DNA of 30,582 bases from Bacillota bacterium (GCA_023440865.1 JAEXRM010000135.1:1-30582); one strand, 5' to 3'; shown: positions 1 through 5,959, counted from the first letter of the stretch. The notes: a model not told the origin generated them from the letters alone. Numbers and translations: made by a program.

Positions 1-254
1 GCAGCGGCCAGCCAGGCGTCGGACAATTCCGGATAAGGACAGCGTAACCCGCAGCCGCTGGTTGCAGTACTATCCCAACATCCTCTGACTCGCATTCACA
101 CCAGCATGCGGGACACCCTGAACTGACTATCACCACCGACTTTGCGGACGGTGTGAATGCGACTAAGAATAGCGTGCAGTGCAAACCCACCAGCGGCTGC
201 AAGGATTCGTTTCGATGACAAAACCAAATCAGATTTTTTCTGTTGGCGCTTAAC
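1..254 (-). repeat. Structured non-coding cassette segment, copy 1 (partial)
   Basis: This segment aligns with 1294-1528 over its whole length and shares the GTTAAGCGC entry core (254-246, minus strand). It holds nested inverted repeats: an outer 12-bp perfect stem (51-62 with 189-200) and an inner 13-bp perfect stem (90-102 with 150-162), enclosing a loop of 47 nt. The outer stem differs from copy 2 by a paired change (G61-C190 here, T-A there), so pairing is kept although the sequence changed. No convincing reading frame lies across it. It could be a structured RNA or a DNA secondary structure; the cassette continues beyond the left edge. Confidence 0.6.
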
Positions 255-358
255 GTCTTTGCCTCTGCGAAGTGCCGAAACCGTGACCCGCGGCTGCTCC
301 CGCTCCGGAGGCGCGCAAAGCGCAACGGTTTTGGCATTTTGCAGAAGCGAAGTTATAT
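248..358 (-). other. attC-like recombination site A
   Basis: A 111-bp imperfect palindrome lies between outer cores GCTTAAC (248-254) and GTTATAT (352-358). The inner arms pair: TGCCGAAACCG with CGGTTTTGGCA (one mismatch) and the CTCTGC/GCAGAAG region outside it. The centre is GC-rich. The site matches those at 1022-1132 and 1522-1629 in length, arm sequence and central GCGGCTGCTCCCGC block. The outer cores are not complementary to each other, but each is complementary to the far end of its own cassette, as in inserted integron cassettes. Confidence 0.75.
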
Positions 359-389
359 GAACCCCCTGACCCCACAGAACAATTCTTAA

Positions 390-971
390 CTACGAAGATG
401 ATCTCTTATGCTCCAGTGAACGATTGTAACCAAAACATTCTTTGAATAATCTCCTTCCAATATAATCATGAAAATTGAACCACCTATCGCGATAAAACTC
501 ATTCCAGTAACTAATCATTCTTGCATAGCTTCGACAAAAAGCATGGGCGTTCTCAAGACAAAATTCCTTTATCAATGATGTATCTTGATCTTTAAGCAAT
601 TGATAAGTCATTTCAAGGATCTCAACAATATATTCATCACATGGCTTAACGATATATGGAATAGTCCAATCAGCATAATCCATCAAAAGTAACGACTGTA
701 TATGCTTCTGACGGACATAGCCATTACAAGATCTTGAATATATGCAATGCAGAATCATTTTCTGAAACTTATTCAACCGATTAACAATGTCATCCTGAAT
801 ATCAACATAATACATTCGATAAGGAAATGTGTACACACTCCCTTTTCGCAAGAACTGAACACTTTCCTCTGATGTACCACAGCTGACATTATTATATGTT
901 TTGAAAGGGATAAGTCCAGTTACTTGAGACAACTCCCCCTTCATACTATTGGGAAATCCTTCATCAAACAA
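390..971 (-). CDS. Hypothetical cassette-encoded protein, 193 aa
   Basis: I do not recognise a family for this protein. It is the only open frame of note in its cassette (254-1027), runs in array direction, and begins about 57 bp inside the cassette entry core, the usual place for a cassette gene. The start chosen is TTG at 971, because a strong purine-rich Shine-Dalgarno sequence (GGGAGGGGG, about 976-986) sits just before it; no ATG has comparable support. The protein looks soluble: no signal peptide or membrane segment, but many aromatic residues, Cys and Arg, with a Tyr/Trp/Phe-rich stretch near residues 150-180 (around YWNEFYRDRWFNFHDYIG). Base composition is strongly AT-rich against the roughly 65% GC chromosome, indicating acquisition from elsewhere. 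A possible promoter in the neighbouring cassette (1233-1261) reads toward it. Confidence 0.7.
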   Translation of the reverse strand: MFDEGFPNSMKGELSQVTGLIPFKTYNNVSCGTSEESVQFLRKGSVYTFPYRMYYVDIQDDIVNRLNKFQKMILHCIYSRSCNGYVRQKHIQSLLLMDYADWTIPYIVKPCDEYIVEILEMTYQLLKDQDTSLIKEFCLENAHAFCRSYARMISYWNEFYRDRWFNFHDYIGRRLFKECFGYNRSLEHKRSSS

Positions 972-1021
972 CTCAATCCCCCTCCCACAAAAATCTGCAC
1001 CGCCTGACTAACAGGGGGTTC

Positions 1022-1132
1022 ATATAACGTCTCAGTATCTGCGGCGGCCTGAAACCGGGACCCGCGGCTGCTCCCGCTTCGGAGGCGCGCGACGCGCACC
1101 GGTTTTAGGCTGGTGCAGAAACGTGGTTAAGC
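1022..1132 (-). other. attC-like recombination site B
   Basis: A 111-bp site has outer cores ATATAAC (1022-1028) and GTTAAGC (1126-1132). The arms GCCTGAAACCGG and CCGGTTTTAGGC pair with one mismatched base, and CTGC/GCAG pairs outside a short bulge, so the palindrome is imperfect as in attC sites, where bulged bases set strand polarity. It closes the gene-less cassette and opens the one with the 193-aa gene. The centre is nearly identical to site A. Confidence 0.77.
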
Positions 1133-1527
1133 GCTGCCAGGCCCATTCCTCGCCTTCACAGAAACGATCCCGCCGCTGCGAAGATCCGCCTACTGACCCG
1201 CATTTGCCAGCATCCGGAGCACCAATACCCACATTGTACCATTATGTGGGCGGAGTGCGAATGCAGCCAATGTTTCGATGAAAACTTGCATCCGCAGCGG
1301 CCAGCAGAACGATGGGCATTTCCTAATGACCGAACATACCCGCAGCCGCTGTTTGCAGTACCTCGCCGTCGCATTCACACAACCGTTCGGGACACCATCA
1401 GCTTACGGTCAGCGATCACATCGCGGACGGTGTGAATGCGACAACTGAGCGCATGATTGTGACCCAACAGCGGCTGCCCGTATGTGTTTCGGTGATAATC
1501 CATAAGCGATTCCCTGGTTGCGCTTAA
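1028..1527 (-). mobile_element. Gene-less cassette (about 500 bp)
   Basis: It starts at GTTAAGCGC (1528-1520, minus strand) and ends with the complementary core at 1134-1126 followed by site B. Short open frames occur on both strands (for example 62-72 codons around 1156-1378), but they overlap each other, have no ribosome-binding sites and cross the stem structure, so I do not call a gene. What it does hold is the nested stem element at 1294-1528 and a sigma-A-like promoter at 1233-1261 pointing into the next cassette. A second partial set of similar words (a GTGCGAATGC word and TTTCGATGA near 1255-1281) suggests an older internal duplication. Confidence 0.65.
1233..1261 (-). promoter_or_regulatory. 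Possible outward promoter inside gene-less cassette
   Basis: On the minus strand TTCGCA (1261-1256), a 17-bp spacer and TACAAT (1238-1233) form a sigma-A-type promoter, with TGG just before the -10 box giving an extended -10. Transcription would start near 1226, cross site B and enter the 193-aa gene at 971. The -35 box matches only 4 of 6, so this is a moderate call. Confidence 0.45.
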
Positions 1528-1528
1528 C
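1294..1528 (-). repeat. Structured non-coding cassette segment, copy 2
   Basis: This is the homologue of 1-254. The outer 12-bp perfect stem pairs 1342-1353 with 1466-1477; the inner 13-bp perfect stem pairs 1368-1380 with 1430-1442 around a 49-nt loop. Compared with copy 1, pair 11 of the outer stem is T1352-A1467 instead of G-C, a compensatory change. The loops and linkers have diverged much more than the stems. The structure may act as RNA from an array promoter or as folded single-stranded DNA. Confidence 0.6.
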
Positions 1529-1629
1529 GTGAATGTCTCTGCGGCGGGCCGAAACCGGGACCTCAGCGCCCTTCTTCAGCGGCGCGCGACGCGCACCGGT
1601 TTTGGCCTGGTGCAGAGACGATGTTTGGC
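1522..1629 (-). other. attC-like recombination site C
   Basis: A 108-bp site has outer cores GCTTAAC (1522-1528) and GTTTGGC (1623-1629). The pairing is the best of the set: GTCTCTGC with GCAGAGAC, and GGCCGAAACCGG with CCGGTTTTGGCC (one mismatch). It closes the GIY-YIG cassette and opens the gene-less one. Confidence 0.77.
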
Positions 1630-1705
1630 GCCGCAATAGAAACCTACGGCCTAATTCCTATGTGACAATCACAGCAGAAACTCAGTTATAAATATCTATA
1701 TCGTA

Positions 1706-2167
1706 CTAGGTAATATGATTCAACGGAGGAGCATAGCGCATAATCAATACATGCTCGTTATGCTCAGTTTGATCCGTTATAGAATAGAACACGATGAATC
1801 TCGCAGCCATATAGAGTGTAAGTGCTTGCTCATGCTCAGAGATAAACCTAAACCTTCCATCGGGTAAAAGAAAATGCTCATATCCCAACAAATTCCCAAT
1901 TGTTCTCCGTAGTGTAGAATTTCTGCCGCTTCCGCGAAAATGTTGGTTAATGATTCTTCGCCTCAAGCTAGAGTTGGTCTTTCCAACATAGAGTACTTGA
2001 TATCCGGGGATAAATTCGCACGCTTTATCAATTCGCAACTCTACAACATTGGCGTCATGCCTTTTACAGATCACATATACACCTGGTTGTGAGACAATTT
2101 CATTATTTGCGTTGACTTGTGGGTCATATTCAGTAAAATCGAGGCCTGTTGCTTCATCTCGCATCAT
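1706..2167 (-). CDS. GIY-YIG nuclease-like protein, 153 aa (cassette cargo)
   Basis: The protein shows the GIY-YIG fold hallmarks in order: PGVYVI at residues 28-33, LYVGKT at 59-64, Arg70/71 with His76 in the following helix, and E138 ahead of a PPLN motif at 147-150, which corresponds to the metal-binding Glu and the usual C-terminal PPLN. By family knowledge this is a small standalone nuclease domain that cuts DNA (or sometimes RNA) with a divalent metal; its target cannot be read from sequence. It has no signal peptide or extra DNA-binding domain. Start ATG at 2167 follows GAGGT. The gene lies in the cassette between the core at 2214 and site C, in array orientation, and is AT-rich relative to the chromosome. 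Defence, restriction-like or cassette-linked roles are possible but unproven. Confidence 0.75.
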   Translation of the reverse strand: MMRDEATGLDFTEYDPQVNANNEIVSQPGVYVICKRHDANVVELRIDKACEFIPGYQVLYVGKTNSSLRRRIINQHFRGSGRNSTLRRTIGNLLGYEHFLLPDGRFRFISEHEQALTLYMAARFIVFYSITDQTEHNEHVLIMRYAPPLNHIT

Positions 2168-2204
2168 CCATTACCTCGTATATCAACTATGCATTTCATT
2201 TTGT

Positions 2205-2262
2205 GGCGCCAAACTACTTTTTCTCGAATGTCATAAAATTCTTCGAAACATTCGTTTCTCTG
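2205..2262 (-). other. Entry core of the GIY-YIG cassette and adjoining short hairpin
   Basis: GGCGCCAAAC (2205-2214) is the leading core of the first clear cassette. The flank is unlike the other sites: instead of the GC-rich 110-bp palindrome it is AT-rich with a short stem (CGAATGT 2225-2231 with ACATTCG 2248-2254) around a TTCGAA word. It may be an attI-like primary site, an unrelated short attC, or a deletion scar. Confidence 0.35.
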
Positions 2263-2469
2263 TATTCATGATATTGGCCAACCAGTAATGATGTGCGACA
2301 GTGGTTTCGTGTATGCATCAGGATATGCCGAATCTATGTTCATTGTGTCGGGCAAAGGTTTCTGTGTGATTAGAGCCTCTTTATCTTGTACACCTTGACA
2401 TACTTCGAGGCAATAGCGAAAAGTGTCGAATATGATAATTCAACAGTGCGGCAAACTACACAATGAACC
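2263..2469. other. AT-rich spacer with no gene recognised
   Basis: Together with the hairpin to its left this makes about 260 bp between the entry core at 2214 and the degenerate site at 2470. I see no supported reading frame, RNA gene or terminator. A GTTTGCC word (minus strand, about 2453-2447) resembles a cassette core but has no partner. Confidence 0.4.
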
Positions 2470-2576
2470 GGTCATGAATATCTCTCTGAGACGAGCCGCT
2501 ACCGGGGCCTCCGAGCCCGCCTTCCTCGGCGCGAAAAGCGCACCGGTTTTCACCACTGCAAAGACGATGATATTGA
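2470..2576 (-). other. Degenerate attC-like site
   Basis: The inside of this stretch clearly matches sites A-C (ACCGGGGCCTCCGAGC ... GCGCACCGGTTTT, then TGCAAAGACGAT), but both outer cores have lost the consensus: CCGGTCAT replaces RYYYAAC on the left and GATATTG replaces GTTRRRY on the right. Stem pairing is also weakened. It looks like an inactivated site, closing what may once have been the cassette carrying the toxin-antitoxin genes to its right. Confidence 0.6.
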
Positions 2577-2627
2577 TGTGTACACACTCGCCCTGATCAA
2601 AATTAAACCGCCTATTCACGGTATAGC

Positions 2628-2762
2628 TCAAACAAACATCAGACGTCCTTTGGGTTTTGGAATAGTCCTTCCTTGTGACTTTGCAGTCTCAATCCACTCG
2701 ACCATCATCCCTTGTATACTGTTCAGCACGTCTGAGGACAAATTGCCTTCATCGAATCGAAG
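2628..2762 (-). pseudogene. HicB-like antitoxin remnant (C-terminal fragment)
   Basis: Directly after the XRE stop codon, and in the same frame, the minus strand encodes about 44 residues including EWIETAKSQGRTIPKPKG. This resembles the C-terminal helix and tail of HicB antitoxins (EEWIETAKELGRPIPEP-type). There is no proper start codon or N-terminal HicB beta-sheet region, and no HicA toxin is next to it. I infer a deletion that fused the end of a HicB gene behind the XRE gene. The match is from memory of the family, over a short stretch. Confidence 0.45.
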
Positions 2763-3077
2763 TCACTCACCAGGGGGCACGCGGCCGGCCATCGACTTTT
2801 TCTCCAGCTTGATTTCGAGATCAAGTGCATCAAGTATGCGGATAAAGTTTGTAAGCCTCGGGATATGCTTTTCGTTCTCGAACCGCGATATCTCTTGTTG
2901 GGACACCCCCACCATTTCGGCTAGTCCTCTTTGGGATATTCCTTTTTCTTTTCTCATCTCAACAACAGCTTTGACAAGTGCATACTCTTTTTCCACTTCA
3001 CAATACTGCTCATTGAAGTGGGGGTCTTTGCGCTTGTCCTTAACAATGGCCGATGCATTGATTTCCCTGAATGGCAT
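2763..3077 (-). CDS. higA: XRE/HTH antitoxin of a HigBA-type module, 104 aa
   Basis: A helix-turn-helix of the XRE (Cro/C1) type spans about residues 45-95, with ISQRGLAEMVGVSQQEISRF as the two-helix core. The N-terminal ~40 residues are charged and probably hold toxin-interaction surface. Start ATG at 3077 follows GAGGAG. It lies 13 bp downstream of the toxin gene; toxin-first order is typical of HigBA modules. Established role of the family: it neutralises the toxin and, with it, represses the shared promoter, here likely through the palindrome at 3440-3461. The C-terminal residues MAGRVPPGE are GC-rich and unlike the rest, and the frame continues after the stop into a HicB-like remnant, so the tail may mark a rearrangement joint. 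Confidence 0.8.
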   Translation of the reverse strand: MPFREINASAIVKDKRKDPHFNEQYCEVEKEYALVKAVVEMRKEKGISQRGLAEMVGVSQQEISRFENEKHIPRLTNFIRILDALDLEIKLEKKSMAGRVPPGE

Positions 3078-3090
3078 ACGCTTCTCCTCT

Positions 3091-3417
3091 TTATGATGTC
3101 ATGTATATCATCCTTCGCTTTGCTTTTTCGATTTCAAAGCGTTCCGCCTTGCCCTTTTGCTTTTTGCAGGCATGAAGCAGCCACATCGTTTCATCACGCA
3201 ATACAACATAGAAAATTCGATTATGACGAGGATACTTGATTTCCCAAAGCTTTTCATCAATCTGCCTTGTATTGATAGATTTCAGGAACTCATATCCTTC
3301 GCATTCAAGATGTTCAAGTATATAGTAGCCTTCGACTGCTTCTCTCAGTGGAAGACAGTCGAGATACTCCCGAATCAGGTCTTTCCCTCCGGCGGAGCAA
3401 TATGTGAGGATCTTCAC
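3091..3417 (-). CDS. higB: HigB/RelE-superfamily toxin (Gp49-like), 108 aa
   Basis: Length and pattern fit the phage Gp49-like branch of RelE/HigB toxins: a central beta-sheet with KLWEIKYPRHNRIFYVVLRD (about 57-76), then WLLHACKKQKGKAERFEIEKAKRR with the typical hydrophobic strand, a Lys-rich loop and a basic C-terminal helix. Such toxins are ribosome-dependent mRNA interferases. The start is GTG at 3417, supported by GGGAGG just upstream. The gene is first in a two-gene operon with the XRE antitoxin. Toxin-antitoxin pairs are common stabilisers in cassette arrays, and this one lies between the recombinase and a decayed attC-like site, with base composition lower in GC than the chromosome. 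Confidence 0.82.
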   Translation of the reverse strand: MKILTYCSAGGKDLIREYLDCLPLREAVEGYYILEHLECEGYEFLKSINTRQIDEKLWEIKYPRHNRIFYVVLRDETMWLLHACKKQKGKAERFEIEKAKRRMIYMTS

Positions 3418-3439
3418 GACAAACCTCCCACATCATGAG

Positions 3440-3461
3440 TATACATCAAATTTGATGTATA
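3440..3461 (-). promoter_or_regulatory. Perfect 22-bp palindrome, operator of the toxin-antitoxin operon
   Basis: The half-site TATACATCAAA is followed directly by its exact complement. The left half, read on the minus strand, provides TATACT as a candidate -10 box about 20 bp ahead of the toxin start codon. A palindrome overlapping the -10 of a toxin-antitoxin operon is the usual autorepressor site for the XRE antitoxin. Confidence 0.7.
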
Positions 3462-3554
3462 TGCGACTTGGTGTCTGATAGAATGAATTACCGCCAACCG
3501 TTCAGGCATATCCGTTCCATCTCCTACCTGTCCAACTTGAGCCGCCTCGCGGCC

Positions 3555-4805
3555 CTACAGCGCGTCCAGCGGGCTCTTGATTGCAGAAATGCTTCGTTTG
3601 GAGACATGCGTGTAGATTTCCGTCGTCCGCGAGCTGGCGTGCCCGAGCAGCTCCTGGATGTATCGCAGGTCGGTTCCCGCCTCCAGCAAGTGCGTTGCGA
3701 ACGAGTGCCGCAGCACGTGGATGCCGACCTTCTTGCGGATGCCCGCCTTGTCGCGCGCGTGTTCGAACACATGCTGCGCGGTCCGCTCGGTGATCGGCGC
3801 ATCCGGGCCGGACTGGCCGGGAAACAGCCAGGTTTTCGGCCGATACGCCCGGAAGTAGTCACGCAGCACCGTCAGCACCTTCTCCGACAGCATCACGTAC
3901 CGGTCCTTGCGGCCCTTTGCCTGGCGGATGCGAATCATCATCCGGCCGCTGTCGATGTCGGCGAGCTGCAGGCGCACCACCTCACCAACCCGCAGGCCGG
4001 ACGCGTACACCATGTACAGCATGGCCCGGTGCTTGATGTTGTCGACCTGGTCAAAGAGACGGCTGACCTCTTCCTTGCTCAACACCTGCGGCAGGTGTTC
4101 ATCCTTTTTCGGACGCGGCATACCGTCGAGCGGCTCGCCCAGCACCCGCGCGCAGAAGAACACCATGGCGCAGATGAACTGGTTGGCAAAGGAATGGGAC
4201 AGGCCGTCACGCGACAGCATCGATTCCACATAGGCGCGGATGTCACGCATTCCGGGCTTGTCACAGGTCGGAAGCGAGGTGAGGAAGCGGCGCACATGCC
4301 CTTCATAGGCCTTCTGCGTTTTCGGGCTGTAGCCGGAGAGCACCATCTCCTGCAGGAAGCGGCGATAGGCGGCCTCATGCGGTGGCGGCAGCCCGGTTTC
4401 CCGCTTCGGCAGGGGCCGATAGGGCTCCGCCGGGCTGTCGATGGGCGGGCATATGCCTCGTGATGCGTTTGGCCCTGATGCGGGATCCGCATGCCATCTT
4501 GCCGCGCCGGTCACGACCGGGGTGTCAGCATACCGTCCGAGATTACCAGGAGGCACCGGGGCATCCGGATAACGCCTGCGCTCGACCAACGCGACCCGAC
4601 CGGCCGCGTTGAGCCAGAGGACCTGGTCGGTCAGCGTCAAACCGGACAATTTGAGGCGAAACGCCTCCGTGCCGGGAAAGCGCCAGGTCTTGTCCGCAGG
4701 GTGGAAGGTGTGGCCGGCGATGGACTTGATGGCCCGCAACCGCTCCGGCGTGACCTGGAAGGTGACGGCATACTGGTTGTCGATGCGGCGGATGGTGAAA
4801 CTCAT
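3555..4805 (-). CDS. Tyrosine recombinase with extra N-terminal domain
   Basis: All catalytic residues of the family are visible (numbered from the alternative ATG at 4838): R283 (SGLRVGEV), K308 in the beta-hairpin, H374 and R377 (HVLRHSF), H400 (LLGH) and nucleophile Y409 (TEIYTHV). A SAM-like core-binding domain spans about 155-245. The first ~75 residues form a small separate domain (FHPADKTWRFPG-type) and residues 90-150 are a Pro-rich linker. The ~30-residue insertion that IntI integron integrases carry between the catalytic Lys and the HxxR box is missing; here the stretch is short (RAYRPKTWLFPGQSGPDAPI). The chosen start is 4805 (ATG after GGGAG); ATG at 4838 would add 11 residues. 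The gene points toward the cassette array and may move it, or may be unrelated. Confidence 0.85.
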   Translation of the reverse strand: MSFTIRRIDNQYAVTFQVTPERLRAIKSIAGHTFHPADKTWRFPGTEAFRLKLSGLTLTDQVLWLNAAGRVALVERRRYPDAPVPPGNLGRYADTPVVTGAARWHADPASGPNASRGICPPIDSPAEPYRPLPKRETGLPPPHEAAYRRFLQEMVLSGYSPKTQKAYEGHVRRFLTSLPTCDKPGMRDIRAYVESMLSRDGLSHSFANQFICAMVFFCARVLGEPLDGMPRPKKDEHLPQVLSKEEVSRLFDQVDNIKHRAMLYMVYASGLRVGEVVRLQLADIDSGRMMIRIRQAKGRKDRYVMLSEKVLTVLRDYFRAYRPKTWLFPGQSGPDAPITERTAQHVFEHARDKAGIRKKVGIHVLRHSFATHLLEAGTDLRYIQELLGHASSRTTEIYTHVSKRSISAIKSPLDAL

Positions 4806-4944
4806 GTCGGTGCTCCCGCGTGGCAATTCCCCGAACATATCTCTCTGCGGAGCATCCTATCATAAGGAATGAACATCGACGAATCCGAAACGGCATGCCC
4901 GCCGGGCCCTTTCACATCCTGTCCGGACGCCCCCCCCTCCCGCG

Positions 4945-5838
4945 TCACCCGCCCTGCCCGAAATGCTTTCGGTACGCGCTCGGCGTCATCTGGTACCGCC
5001 GCGTGAACAGCCGGCTGAACAGGTTGCTGTCGGCATAGCCGCAGGCATGCGCGATCCGGGTCACGGAGCGGTCCTGCCGGCGCAGCAGCTCGCAGGCGCG
5101 CGCGAGTCGCAGCCCCTGCAGGTAGGCCATCGGCGACCTATGGTAATTGTCCTGGAAGATCCGGCTGAAGTGGCGTTCGGAGAGGAAGGCCTGGGCGGCC
5201 AGCATCGAAAGGGTCAGCGGCTCGTCAAAGTGCGCCTCCATGTAGGCCAGCGTGCGCGACAGCGGCAGCAGGTTCCCGGTTTGAAGGGTCTCTGGCTGGG
5301 CCATCAGCCGGGACAGACGCACAAACAGACGGTTCAGGTCCGCCTGCAGCATCACGCGGGAGCCGTCGGCATGCGCTTCGTACTCCGCGAAGATCTCGCG
5401 AATCCAGCCATCGATCTCGTCCAGCTGCTTCGGCGCCACGCGCAGACGGTTCCGGAAGCGGTGTTCCCGCCGGTAGTACGGCTCGAGGACGAAGAGCGCC
5501 TGAAACCCGGGCATGGCGCGCAGGCTGCGCTCGACGGGCCAGAAGCCGCTCGCGGGCTCCGGGTCGCAGAAATCCGCCGGCAGCATGAGATTGTACATGG
5601 CGAGATTGTGCGCCTCGGTGAAGCCGTGCGCCGTGTCGCCCAGCACCATGTAGATGTCACCGGCCTGCACATCGTAGGAGAATCCGTCGATCGCGTGCAC
5701 GCCCGATCCGCTCGTCACGATGACGAGCTCGCCAAAATCGTGGGCATGCTGCGGAAATGGCTCCGTGATGAATCCCCGTTGGAGGTGGAAGGGAACATCC
5801 GCATGGCGCCGCAGGTCTTCCAATTGATATCGCTTCAT
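4945..5838 (-). CDS. AraC-family transcriptional regulator with cupin sensor domain, 297 aa
   Basis: The N-terminal half is a cupin-type ligand-binding domain (PQHAHDFGELVIV near residues 30-42, then VQAGDIYMVLGDTAHGF). The C-terminal ~100 residues hold two AraC helix-turn-helix motifs (LSMLAAQAFLSERHFSRIF and VTRIAHACGYADSNLFSRLF). By family knowledge the cupin binds a sugar or related effector and the protein binds direct repeats near its target promoter. It is divergent from the UroD-family gene, with a ~200-bp gap holding an 11-bp direct repeat (5960-5981). The ATG at 5838 is preferred because a strong promoter (TTGACA/TATGAT) lies immediately before it, which would make the mRNA nearly leaderless. 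A TTG at 5874 is in frame but lies in the -35 box. Confidence 0.85.
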   Translation of the reverse strand: MKRYQLEDLRRHADVPFHLQRGFITEPFPQHAHDFGELVIVTSGSGVHAIDGFSYDVQAGDIYMVLGDTAHGFTEAHNLAMYNLMLPADFCDPEPASGFWPVERSLRAMPGFQALFVLEPYYRREHRFRNRLRVAPKQLDEIDGWIREIFAEYEAHADGSRVMLQADLNRLFVRLSRLMAQPETLQTGNLLPLSRTLAYMEAHFDEPLTLSMLAAQAFLSERHFSRIFQDNYHRSPMAYLQGLRLARACELLRRQDRSVTRIAHACGYADSNLFSRLFTRRYQMTPSAYRKHFGQGG

Positions 5839-5844
5839 GGCCAG

Positions 5845-5874
5845 ATCATACGCAAAGGATGTCCGTCCTGTCAA
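5845..5874 (-). promoter_or_regulatory. Sigma-A promoter of the AraC gene
   Basis: On the minus strand TTGACA (5874-5869), an 18-bp spacer and TATGAT (5850-5845) are followed by only six bases before the ATG at 5838. The predicted transcription start falls on or next to the A of the start codon. Confidence 0.65.
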
Positions 5875-5959
5875 GGAAACGTCGGGAACCGTGCGCTAGA
5901 ATGGGGGCATGCAGATCGCGTGCAGTCACGAAGCGGCGGGGCCCCCATACCAGCGTCAT

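Larger units (their letters stand above)
1..2214 (-). mobile_element. Integron-like gene-cassette array (left end cut by window)
   Basis: Read on the minus strand, the array runs from a core at 2214 leftwards and leaves the window. Three related palindromic sites (248-358, 1022-1132, 1522-1629) separate cassettes at about 1528-2213 (GIY-YIG gene), 1028-1527 (no gene) and 254-1027 (193-aa gene), plus a partial one at 1-253. Each cassette starts with a GTT core whose reverse complement closes the same cassette before its palindrome: GTTTGGCGCC at 2214-2205 with GGCGCCAAAC at 1632-1623; GTTAAGCGC at 1528-1520 with its complement at 1134-1126; GTTATATGAACCCCCTG at 1028-1012 with its complement at 368-352. 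That is the architecture expected of cassettes excised and inserted as circles at G/TT. Both genes read in array direction and their coding parts are much AT-richer than the flanking chromosome. Orientation and boundaries are seen in the sequence; mobility is inferred. Confidence 0.8.

Noticed and set aside
1156..1378. Short open frames (62-72 codons) on the minus strand in the gene-less cassette
   Set aside because: They overlap each other in different frames, lack ribosome-binding sites, and run through the stem element; copy 1 does not preserve the same frame.
1032..1636. Similar short peptides encoded by the attC-like sites (around 1032-1232, 1409-1636 and 2440-2631)
   Set aside because: Their likeness comes from the repeated recombination sites themselves, not from protein conservation.
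3555..4838. Annotating the recombinase as IntI
   Set aside because: The IntI-specific insertion between the catalytic Lys and the HxxR box is absent.
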